Assembly: GCA_964584315.1 (NCBI GenBank)
Contig: CAZOZO010000084.1
Span: 1 to 5,345, forward strand
Direction: 5' to 3'
Source: CAXXOK01 sp964584315
GTDB taxonomy: Bacteria; Bacillota; Clostridia; Christensenellales; Aristaeellaceae
DNA length: 5,345 nucleotides
Shown here: positions 1 to 5,318 of the stretch, in pieces
Numbering within the stretch: position 1 is the stretch's first letter
How the letters are laid out: every line of letters starts with the position of its first letter
Position numbers and translations under genes: made by a program
The notes under the pieces: generated by a model
Seen by the model: the letters and a program-made list of their open reading frames with translations, nothing else
The model's database searches: none
Told to the model about the DNA's origin: nothing

Positions 1-691
1 TGCCGGGGATGTCGTTCATGCGGCGGTAGTAGATGGCGCGGGGGTTGTCCCAGCTACGGAACACGGCCTTGATGGCCTCCAGAAGCTGCGTCTTGGGATC
101 CTGGGGGAACTCCTCGCCCTTCTCACGCAGGTAGATGGCCTTGAACTTGGCCACGACCTCCTTGAGGTCGGCGGCGGTCAGGTCGGTGTCAAACTTCGCG
201 CCCTTGGCCTTCTTCACTTCGTCCAGCGCGCCTTCAAAAAGCTTCTTCTCGATCTCCATGACCACGTCGGAGAACATCTGGATGAAGCGGCGGTAGCTGT
301 CAAACGCGAAGCGCTCGTTGCCGGTCTGGTTGGCAAGGCCGACCACGGCCACGTCGTTGAGGCCCAAGTTCAGGATGGTGTCCATCATGCCGGGCATGGA
401 CGCGCGCGCGCCGGAACGCACCGACACCAGGAACGGATTGCTCAGGTCGCCGAACTTCTTGCCGCAGATGACTTCGGTCTCGGCCAACGCCTTGTCGATC
501 TGCGCAAGGATATCGTCGCCGATCACCTTGTTGTCCTGATAGTAACGGGTGCAAGCTTCGGTGGTCACGGTAAAGCCCTGAGGCACCGGCAGCCCGATGT
601 TGGTCATTTCGGCAAGGTTCGCGCCTTTGCCGCCCAACAGGTCGCGCATTTCGGCTTTGCCCTCTTTGAACAGATAAACGTACTTAGCCAT
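1..691 (-). CDS. ppdK: Pyruvate, phosphate dikinase, N-terminal part (runs off left edge)
   Basis: The enzyme interconverts pyruvate, ATP and phosphate with phosphoenolpyruvate, AMP and pyrophosphate in the cytoplasm. Clostridia commonly use it in glycolysis or gluconeogenesis. The visible 230 residues are the start of the N-terminal ATP-grasp nucleotide-binding domain. They begin MAKYVYLFKEGKAEMRDLLG, continue with the GGKGANLAEM loop (Lys22), and include VSVRSGARASMPGMMDTILN, where Arg92 falls at the position of the catalytic Arg92 of the Clostridium symbiosum enzyme. Family members are about 870-880 residues, so roughly three quarters of the gene lies outside the window. The ATG (689-691 on the plus numbering) is supported by the purine-rich site AGGGGGAAGG seven bases upstream and by its match to the usual family N-terminus. 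No frameshift is seen. PEP synthase is a less likely alternative, because the N-terminal motifs are those of PPDK. Confidence 0.97.
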   Translation of the reverse strand, partial: MAKYVYLFKEGKAEMRDLLGGKGANLAEMTNIGLPVPQGFTVTTEACTRYYQDNKVIGDDILAQIDKALAETEVICGKKFGDLSNPFLVSVRSGARASMPGMMDTILNLGLNDVAVVGLANQTGNERFAFDSYRRFIQMFSDVVMEIEKKLFEGALDEVKKAKGAKFDTDLTAADLKEVVAKFKAIYLREKGEEFPQDPKTQLLEAIKAVFRSWDNPRAIYYRRMNDIPG

Positions 692-698
692 GAGTTCG

Positions 699-707
699 CC
701 TTCCCCC
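699..707 (-). promoter_or_regulatory. Ribosome binding site of ppdK
   Basis: The minus strand reads GGGGGAAGG, then seven bases, then the ATG. This fixes the ppdK start. A small 5 bp inverted repeat (706-710 with 718-722, seven-base loop) in the leader overlaps the upstream edge of this site, but it is too weak to call a switch. Confidence 0.8.
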
Positions 708-766
708 TCATTGGTTTTGAGGACAGTCACAGGTATTCTGCTCTGATCCTTCTTAGTATCCCGTAG

Positions 767-795
767 ATTATACCTTTCTTTTTCCCATTTCGCAA
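767..795 (-). promoter_or_regulatory. Sigma-70/SigA-type promoter for ppdK
   Basis: On the minus strand a TTGCGA -35 element (790-795) is followed by a 17-base spacer and a perfect TATAAT -10 element (767-772). The expected transcript start is near 760, giving a leader of about 70 bases before the ppdK ATG. The spacer contains an A-rich run. The -35 element includes a GCAAC pentamer (792-796, plus strand) that also occurs in the half-sites further upstream, so a repressor or activator could touch both. Confidence 0.8.
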
Positions 796-814
796 CACCT
801 GACCATACTTTTTT

Positions 815-878
815 GGAAGCCGTTGCAGCTTCCGCGCAGAATGAATGCGGCTGCAACGCGCAGGCGAAGTGTGCAACG
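815..878. promoter_or_regulatory. Cluster of inverted TGCAACG half-sites upstream of ppdK (possible operator)
   Basis: A perfect 9 bp inverted repeat is formed by CGTTGCAGC (821-829) and GCTGCAACG (850-858) around a 20-base centre. A third TGCAACG lies at 872-878, in the same orientation as the second and exactly 20 bases from it. A separate 6 bp repeat, GGAAGC (815-820) with GCTTCC (828-833), overlaps the first arm. The cluster begins about 20 bases upstream of the ppdK -35 element and lies outside both predicted transcripts. It is therefore more likely a DNA-binding site than an RNA structure. The binding protein is unknown. Confidence 0.45.
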
Positions 879-1084
879 TTTCAGCCCACGACGCCCCCGT
901 GCCGATGCGCCGCGCAAAGCAGTCGCGACCGGTCAGGCGCGCAAACTTACGCCTTCGCCATGCCGCAGCCGCCTTCCGCGCCGTAAGCCAGCCCATGCGC
1001 TCACGTTTTGCATGCACCCCGCCGTCCGTCGCCGCAGCTACAGCATCGCGTCCAGGCCGTTCATCCTTCAGGCGGGTCGCGCGC

Positions 1085-1113
1085 TTGACAGCCTCCGCGG
1101 CGCTGGCTATACT
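1085..1113 (+). promoter_or_regulatory. Near-consensus sigma-70/SigA promoter for the lgt operon
   Basis: A perfect TTGACA -35 element (1085-1090), a 17-base spacer and TATACT (1108-1113, five of six consensus bases) form one of the best possible housekeeping promoters. Transcription should begin around 1119-1121. It probably drives lgt, the serine hydrolase and recX together, since no other promoter or terminator is obvious between them. Its position also argues that the open frame extending upstream of it is not translated as part of Lgt. Confidence 0.85.
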
Positions 1114-1128
1114 GGCTGTATTGAACGC

Positions 1129-2253
1129 ATGCGGCGCGGCCGCGCGGGACGGGGGGCGGTAATTCTGGCCATTCCGTACAGCCGGTATCTCTTTGGCGCG
1201 ATACCCTGGTATAGCGTGCTTATGGTCGCGGGCATCGCGGCGGCCTATCTGCTGGGCACGCGCGAGGAAAAGCGACTTGGCCTTGAAAAGGATTCGATGC
1301 TGGACATGGTGCTCGTTGCGGTGCCCTGCGGCATCGTAGGCGCGCGCCTTTACTATGTGCTCATGAGCCTTGACCAGTTCCGCCTAAACCCGATCTCCGC
1401 CCTGTTCATCTGGGAGGGCGGCGTGGCCATCTACGGCGCGGTCATCGGCGGCGCGGTGGGCGTTTTCATCCACAGCCGCGTCAAAAAGCGCAGCTTCGCC
1501 ACGCTTCTGGACATCACTGCGCCCGGGCTGGCGCTGGCGCAGGCCATCGGGCGGTGGGGCAACTACTTCAACCGCGAGGCCTACGGGCCTGTGATCACGG
1601 ATGCTGCGTGGCGGTTTTTCCCCGTCGGCGTTCTGATTGACGAGGGCGGCGTACCCGTATGGCATGTGGCGACATTCTTCTACGAGTCGATGTGGAACCT
1701 CGCGGTATTCGCCGCCCTGTGGCTGATCCGCAAGCGCGTCAAGCGGCGCGGCGACCTGTTTCTGTGGTATATGGCGATGTACGGCGCCGGGCGCTTTCTG
1801 GTGGAGCAGCTCCGCGCAGACAGCCTCTATCTGCTGGGCTTCCGTGTCAGCCAGTACCTGAGCCTGCTATTATGCCTCGCGGTGGCTGCGGTGTTCCTCT
1901 GGCGGCAGGCCAAGGCGCGAGGCCTGCTGACGGCGTTGCCTTCGCTGCTGGCGTGCGCCATTCCCTTTGTACGGCTGCTGCTGCCGGAAGGGCTGGCCTC
2001 TGCGATGCTGTCCGTGGCGCTCGCATTGGCCTGCGGCGCGCTGCTGCTGTCGGACGGCGGCAGGCCGCGCTTCGCCCTGATCTGGCTGTGCGTTGATACG
2101 GCGGTCTATGTGGCGCTGCTTTGCCTGAACCTCGGGTGGCTGTGGCATTCCCCTTATTTCATTTATGCGGGGCTCTCGCTGCCGCCATATCTGGCCGTAC
2201 CCTATGCGCGCCTGCCCGGCCCCGCGTTGCAGGTGCAACCCACGGAGGTGTGA
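1129..2253 (+). CDS. lgt: Prolipoprotein diacylglyceryl transferase with a C-terminal membrane extension
   Basis: Lgt is an integral membrane enzyme that moves diacylglycerol from phosphatidylglycerol to the lipobox cysteine of prolipoproteins, the first step of lipoprotein maturation. The family signature is clear at residues 141-153, GRWGNYFNREAYG, with Arg142, Asn145, Asn148 and Glu150. The second arginine motif, GRFLVEQLRAD, is at 221-231, and HVATFFYES at 179-187 matches the periplasmic head region. The loop GGVAIYG (97-103) has Tyr102 where Escherichia coli Lgt has its functionally important His103. From ATG 1129 the protein is 374 residues, against the usual 250-300. The excess is C-terminal: about 110 residues after residue 263 with further hydrophobic segments near 266-286, 289-307 and 314-337. 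The exact start is uncertain. ATG 1129 has no ribosome binding site and lies only about 9 bases after the predicted transcript start; a CTG at 1165 behind GGGGGGCGG would give a more typical N-terminus. Confidence 0.93.
   Translation: MRRGRAGRGAVILAIPYSRYLFGAIPWYSVLMVAGIAAAYLLGTREEKRLGLEKDSMLDMVLVAVPCGIVGARLYYVLMSLDQFRLNPISALFIWEGGVAIYGAVIGGAVGVFIHSRVKKRSFATLLDITAPGLALAQAIGRWGNYFNREAYGPVITDAAWRFFPVGVLIDEGGVPVWHVATFFYESMWNLAVFAALWLIRKRVKRRGDLFLWYMAMYGAGRFLVEQLRADSLYLLGFRVSQYLSLLLCLAVAAVFLWRQAKARGLLTALPSLLACAIPFVRLLLPEGLASAMLSVALALACGALLLSDGGRPRFALIWLCVDTAVYVALLCLNLGWLWHSPYFIYAGLSLPPYLAVPYARLPGPALQVQPTEV
2244..2248 (+). promoter_or_regulatory. Ribosome binding site for the serine hydrolase
   Basis: GGAGG lies six bases before ATG 2255 and sits inside the last codons of lgt. 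It selects this ATG over the in-frame upstream ATG at 2165 and implies translation coupled to lgt. Confidence 0.75.
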
Positions 2254-2254
2254 C

Positions 2255-3448
2255 ATGCCTGTTGGCAACCGAAAAAACCTGCTCTATGGCCTCGCGCTGC
2301 CCCTTTTCGGGCGGCGTTGCCGCTGGCGCACCGTTATCCGCGCCGGGGGCGAAGGTGCGGATGTGTCCCACGCCCTACGAAATGCTCTGCGCAAAGGCCG
2401 CGTTGTGGGCGGCTGCATCCAGCGCATGGAGGCGGGTCGCCTCACAGAGTGCTACAGCTTCGGGAATGCGCACCTCAGCCCCGATGAACACGTAACGCCC
2501 CGGACGTATTTCCGCACCGCGTCTATCGCCAAGATGGCCTGCGCGCTGCTGGTGATGCGCTTGCAGACCCTCGGCAAACTGGACGTGGAGGAGGATATCT
2601 CCGCCCTGTGGGGCGCGCCCGTCCGCAACCCCAACCATCCCGATACGCCCATCCCGCTGCGCGCGTTGCTCAACCATACATCCGGCCTTGCGGACAGCCC
2701 GCTGTATTACAGCTCCTACCAGAAACCCTCCACCGTGAGCGCCATTCTGGCCGATCCTGCGACGTACACGGTTTTTGCGCCCTTTGAGCGTTTCCGCTAC
2801 AGCAATTTTGCCGCGGGCCTGGTCGGGTGCCTGCTGGAACGGCGCTTCGGGCAGTCGCTGGAGGCGCTGGCACAGGCATATGTATTCCAACCGCTGGGGG
2901 CGCAAGCGACTTTCGATATCGCCGCGTTGGGCGGCGCACCCATTGCCAGCAGCTACCGCGTGATGCCCGTCCAGCGCGCGCCAGCCTTTGACGCGCCTGC
3001 GCGCTTCAAAGCGGCCTCGCCGCTGGACGCGCCCGACCCCGAGTGCCACTACCTGCTGGCTTCCGGCAGCCTGTACATTACCGCGGAAGGGCTCATGCGC
3101 CTTTGCCTGCCGCTGGTGAAAAGCAGCACGGTGGGCGAGGAAGCGTTCCTTGACGCGCGCTCGGTCAAACTCATGACCACGCCCACTACCGATTGGCCGG
3201 AACCCGAGGTGCGCATGCGTCACGGCGCAGGGCTACTGGAGGTGGACGACAGGGCCATCCACCCCATTCGGCTGAACGGCCACCAAGGCTTCGCTTACGG
3301 CGCGGTGAACGGCGTGTTTTTTGACGACCTTGGCAACGGTTTCGCCTCGCTCAACAACGGCGCGAGCGAGAAGCGCGTTGGTCACCTCAGCTGTCTGAAC
3401 CGCGACCTGATCCGCATTTGTCTTGCGGATGTGGCATCGCATGGATAG
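2255..3448 (+). CDS. Serine hydrolase of the class C beta-lactamase / penicillin-binding-protein fold
   Basis: A 397-residue member of the beta-lactamase-related serine hydrolases (Pfam Beta-lactamase type), which includes class C beta-lactamases, DD-peptidases and esterases. The three active-site motifs are present in order: SIAK (Ser90, Lys93) as the nucleophile motif, YSN (Tyr182, Asn184), and HQG (343-345) in place of KTG. LRALLNHTSGL (135-145) is another strong family mark. The catalytic domain appears to begin near residue 36. The first 35 residues are Arg-rich (RRCRWRTVIR, 20-29) with only a short hydrophobic stretch and no clear signal peptidase site or lipobox, so export is doubtful. 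It starts one base after the lgt stop and overlaps recX by 8 bases. The HQG motif is common in esterase and peptidase-like members, so a true beta-lactamase role is not supported; the substrate is unknown. Confidence 0.88.
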   Translation: MPVGNRKNLLYGLALPLFGRRCRWRTVIRAGGEGADVSHALRNALRKGRVVGGCIQRMEAGRLTECYSFGNAHLSPDEHVTPRTYFRTASIAKMACALLVMRLQTLGKLDVEEDISALWGAPVRNPNHPDTPIPLRALLNHTSGLADSPLYYSSYQKPSTVSAILADPATYTVFAPFERFRYSNFAAGLVGCLLERRFGQSLEALAQAYVFQPLGAQATFDIAALGGAPIASSYRVMPVQRAPAFDAPARFKAASPLDAPDPECHYLLASGSLYITAEGLMRLCLPLVKSSTVGEEAFLDARSVKLMTTPTTDWPEPEVRMRHGAGLLEVDDRAIHPIRLNGHQGFAYGAVNGVFFDDLGNGFASLNNGASEKRVGHLSCLNRDLIRICLADVASHG

Positions 3449-4097
3449 ACTTGTCGCGCTGCGCGAAACAAAGCGCGGCTTTACCGCCGTGTTCCAGAGT
3501 GGTGAAACCCTGCGCCTTTCCCCCGCCGATCTGCGCGCGCTGCCCCTTACGGTGGGTGACGCTGTGGATGTTGCGGCCTATCGCCACAATCTGCTGCTGC
3601 GCCAATACCCCGAGGCGCTCGAACGTGCCGTGGGGCTGCTTGCCGTGCGCGCGCGCAGCAAGCAGGAGGTGGAACGGCGGCTCGCCGAGCGTGGCTATTT
3701 GCCCGATACGGTGGAGATGGTTCTCTATAAGCTGGAGCGCGAGCATCTGCTGAGCGACGAGGCCTTCGCACAGGCATGGACGGAGGCACGCGCGGCCCGC
3801 GGCCTTGGGAAAGCACGGCTGCGGCAGGAGTTGCGCATGAAGGGCGTTGAAAGCGGCATTGCCGACGATGCCATCAACGCATTGGACGACGAAGAAATGG
3901 CGCGTCAGGCGCAGAGCCTCGCGGAAAAGCTGCTGCGCCGCCTTGCAGGCGAACCTCCGCAGGACGCGCGTCGCAAGGCGCTTGCAGCCATGCAGCGCCG
4001 CGGTTACGCCTATGGAGACGCGGCGAAGGCCCTTCAGGCGGCATCAGCGGAGCTGGACGCATCCGATGGGTGGGACGGCGACACAGACGATGTTTGA
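3441..4097 (+). CDS. recX: RecA regulatory protein RecX
   Basis: RecX is a small, all-helical cytoplasmic protein that binds RecA filaments and usually inhibits recombinase and coprotease activity. The 218 residues fit the family. After an N-terminal stretch (1-50) that resembles the usual beta-rich lead-in (GFTAVFQSGETLRL), three helical repeats follow. The first, about 57-104, contains the hallmark LLAVRARSKQEVERRLAERG. The second, about 105-150, contains FAQAW and KARLRQELRMKGV. The third, about 151-200, ends in RRKALAAMQRRGY. The tail is acidic. ATG 3441 overlaps the preceding stop within the octamer ATGGATAG, which suggests translational coupling; in-frame TTG 3423 and ATG 3429 are possible earlier starts, but they add nothing family-like. 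The recA gene is not in the window. Confidence 0.93.
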   Translation: MDRLVALRETKRGFTAVFQSGETLRLSPADLRALPLTVGDAVDVAAYRHNLLLRQYPEALERAVGLLAVRARSKQEVERRLAERGYLPDTVEMVLYKLEREHLLSDEAFAQAWTEARAARGLGKARLRQELRMKGVESGIADDAINALDDEEMARQAQSLAEKLLRRLAGEPPQDARRKALAAMQRRGYAYGDAAKALQAASAELDASDGWDGDTDDV

Positions 4098-4120
4098 ATC
4101 CGTGCGTTTTGGTTTATAAG
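4094..4120 (+). promoter_or_regulatory. Candidate promoter for the His/Cys-repeat gene
   Basis: TTGAAT (4094-4099, overlapping the recX stop codon) and TATAAG (4115-4120) resemble -35 and -10 elements, but the spacer is only 15 bases. It is the best match in the 65-base gap before the gene. Read-through from the lgt operon is the alternative, since no terminator is seen after recX. Confidence 0.35.
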
Positions 4121-4143
4121 CAGGTATACCCATTACCCACGTC

Positions 4144-4154
4144 AAGGAAGGCGG
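4144..4154 (+). promoter_or_regulatory. Ribosome binding site supporting the TTG start at 4163
   Basis: The purine-rich stretch AAGGAAGGCGG ends eight bases before TTG 4163. The only upstream in-frame ATG (4070) lies inside recX, has no such site, and would add a 31-residue leader unlike the rest of the protein. Confidence 0.6.
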
Positions 4155-4162
4155 TACATATT

Positions 4163-4918
4163 TTGCACCAACATAATGAACACTGCGGTTGCGGCGCCGA
4201 GCATCACGAGCATCATCACAAGCATGACGAGCATTGCGGCTGCGGCACCGATCATCAGGAGCATGCCATGCATTGCGGCTGCGGCACCGACCATCACGAG
4301 CATCATCACAAACATGACGAGCATTGTGGCTGCGGCGCTGACCATCAAGAACACAACCATGAGCATGACGAACACTGCGGATGTGAGGCCGACCATCACG
4401 AGCACCACCACCATCACGAACACCTGCACCACCATGAACACGACGAACACTGCGGCTGTGGGCACGATCACGTGCCTGTGCCTACGCCCGACGGTTTGTC
4501 CAACATGCAGGTGGATGTACTGTTGGAGCTCCGCCAGCGGCAATGCCTTCCGGTCGCCTGCTTCTCACTTGCCAAGGCAGGCGACGACGAGCGACGCGCT
4601 GTGGCGCTCGCGCCGGTGTACCTCGGCGCGCCAAACGATACAATGGAGCAGGTCAAGCAACTGGGCGCGGAGCTCAAGGCGCTGGAGGATATGGATCTGC
4701 TCACGCTGGACTACGATATGCCCATCCAGCGGTATGCCTACGAGGAATACAGGACATCCGAGCTGTATGCCTACTTTGCCGAAACCGTGCGGGAGGCATC
4801 TGCCAAGCCGGACGCCACCTTCGATACTCCTGTGCTTGAACTGGGCAGCATGGCGCTGACCGATGCCGGCGAGGATATGGTGGATGCACTGATCGCGCAA
4901 GCGCAGCCGGAACACTGA
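4163..4918 (+). CDS. His/Cys-repeat putative metal-binding protein with a winged-helix-like C-terminal domain
   Basis: This 251-residue protein was not recognised as a named family. Residues 1-103 are extremely rich in metal ligands: 40 His and 12 Cys, with many Asp and Glu. Six HCGC motifs start at residues 7, 24, 37, 54, 71 and 96, separated by runs such as HHEHHHKHDE and HHEHHHHHEH. Comparable His runs and CGCG motifs occur in nickel or zinc handling proteins such as HypB, SlyD and UreE, so binding of Ni, Zn, Co or Cu is likely by analogy. After a Pro-rich linker (104-110), residues 112-248 are an ordinary globular domain. Helix-like segments at 115-127 and 160-176, then MDLLTLDYD (177-185), and a hairpin leading into VLELGSMALTDAGEDMV (224-240) resemble a MarR-type winged helix. 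There is no signal peptide, so it is presumably cytoplasmic. It follows recX by 65 bases and ends before a strong terminator. Metal storage, metal chaperone or metal-responsive regulator are all possible. Confidence 0.82.
   Translation: MHQHNEHCGCGAEHHEHHHKHDEHCGCGTDHQEHAMHCGCGTDHHEHHHKHDEHCGCGADHQEHNHEHDEHCGCEADHHEHHHHHEHLHHHEHDEHCGCGHDHVPVPTPDGLSNMQVDVLLELRQRQCLPVACFSLAKAGDDERRAVALAPVYLGAPNDTMEQVKQLGAELKALEDMDLLTLDYDMPIQRYAYEEYRTSELYAYFAETVREASAKPDATFDTPVLELGSMALTDAGEDMVDALIAQAQPEH
4181..4354 (+). repeat. In-frame tandem duplication of a 30-codon His/Cys unit
   Basis: Residues 7-34 (4181-4264) and 37-64 (4271-4354) align over 28 positions with only three changes (Ala to Thr, Glu to Asp, Thr to Ala), a 90-base period. 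DNA identity is also high, for example CATCACGAGCATCATCACAA in both copies. Shorter, more diverged units continue to about 4471. The pattern fits expansion of the metal-binding array by duplication or slippage. Confidence 0.85.
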
Positions 4919-4983
4919 TCGCACGATATGCACAAGTGCAGGCATGTAAAGCAGCTGTGCGCCGTAAAAATCCATACGCGATG

Positions 4984-5026
4984 AAAGCCGCGGCCCTTCC
5001 CTCTTCAGGGAACGGGCCGCGGCTTT
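4984..5026 (+). terminator. Rho-independent terminator of the His/Cys-repeat gene
   Basis: A 13 bp perfect stem (4984-4996 with 5014-5026, core AAAGCCGCGGCCC) continues through one bulged C (5013) into six more pairs (4997-5002 with 5007-5012), capped by a CTTC tetraloop. The descending arm ends in TTTT (5024-5027), partly within the stem. It lies 65 bases after the stop codon. The opposite strand has only a short T run, so termination is mainly rightward. Confidence 0.88.
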
Positions 5027-5030
5027 TATG

Positions 5031-5254
5031 ATTGGCAAGGTAACGGCGTAGGATGCGACGCTCGTTTGGTTTTTCCATGACCGCAGCGCAAGCTTTATCG
5101 CGCGGGCCAGCCCCAAGCCAACCTTTCTTTCCTCAATACGGGAAGGCATCGCCTTGCTGCCCGCATGGCACGGCCAAGCCGTTGCTTCTGACTGATCCGC
5201 GCATGTCCGTCGTGCCAGTCCGGCACGCTGACCAGCTTTGGCGGGAGGACGGCA
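5031..5254. other. Non-coding stretch between the terminator and the tRNA-side hairpin
   Basis: No gene is supported here. Open frames on both strands run through the flanking hairpins and lack ribosome binding sites and recognisable motifs. Only small inverted repeats are visible: AAGGC/GCCTT (5143-5155) and CGTGCC/GGCACG (5211-5227). Confidence 0.6.
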
Positions 5255-5288
5255 GAACACCCCCGCCTCTTTCGAAGCGGGGGTGTTC
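5255..5288. terminator. Strong hairpin downstream of the tRNA, possible terminator without a U-tract
   Basis: GAACACCCCCGC (5255-5266) pairs perfectly with GCGGGGGTGTTC (5277-5288), giving 12 bp around a 10-base loop. It begins 30 bases beyond the CCA end of the minus-strand tRNA, where a tRNA terminator would be expected. Neither side has a clear T run beyond the stem, so it could instead protect or help process the tRNA 3' trailer. Confidence 0.5.
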
Positions 5289-5318
5289 CCGTGCCTGCCT
5301 TGCAAGGGCTAGCCAATT

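Larger units (their letters stand above)
692..1128. other. Divergent intergenic region between ppdK and lgt
   Basis: About 440 bases with no convincing gene. Both strands carry open frames here, but they are rich in Arg, Ala and Pro, lack ribosome binding sites, and the plus-strand one runs straight through the lgt promoter. The left part (692-880) holds the ppdK leader, promoter and half-site cluster. The right end (1085-1113) holds the lgt promoter. In the 200 bases between them (880-1084) I see only GC-rich sequence and a weak 6 bp inverted repeat (946-951 with 982-987), with no recognisable riboswitch, RNA gene or terminator. Confidence 0.7.

Noticed and set aside
815..833. GGAAGC/GCTTCC hairpin next to a T run, considered as a terminator
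   Set aside because: On the plus strand the T run precedes the stem and on the minus strand it reads as A, so neither direction forms an intrinsic terminator.
727..1017. Minus-strand open frame of 96 residues upstream of ppdK
   Set aside because: It covers the ppdK promoter and half-site cluster, is Arg/Lys-rich and shows no motif.
823..1128. Extension of the lgt reading frame 102 codons upstream
   Set aside because: The extension is Arg/Ala/Pro-rich, has no family similarity or start signals, and contains the strong promoter at 1085-1113.
2375..3223. Minus-strand open frame of 282 residues opposite the serine hydrolase
   Set aside because: The plus strand carries all catalytic motifs of a known fold, and the antisense frame has none.
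4181..4471. Repeats considered as a CRISPR array
   Set aside because: The repeats are in-frame, coding, and lack unique spacers of constant length; they encode the His/Cys motifs.
4142..4543. Minus-strand open frame encoding a very hydrophobic Val/Met/Ala-rich protein
   Set aside because: It is the antisense of His, Asp and Glu codons in the repeat array, which read as Val, Met and Leu. It has no ribosome binding site and no domain.
4565..5305. Minus-strand open frame of 246 residues antisense to the end of the metal-binding gene
   Set aside because: It crosses both strong hairpins and lies opposite a well-supported gene; its length reflects the high GC content.
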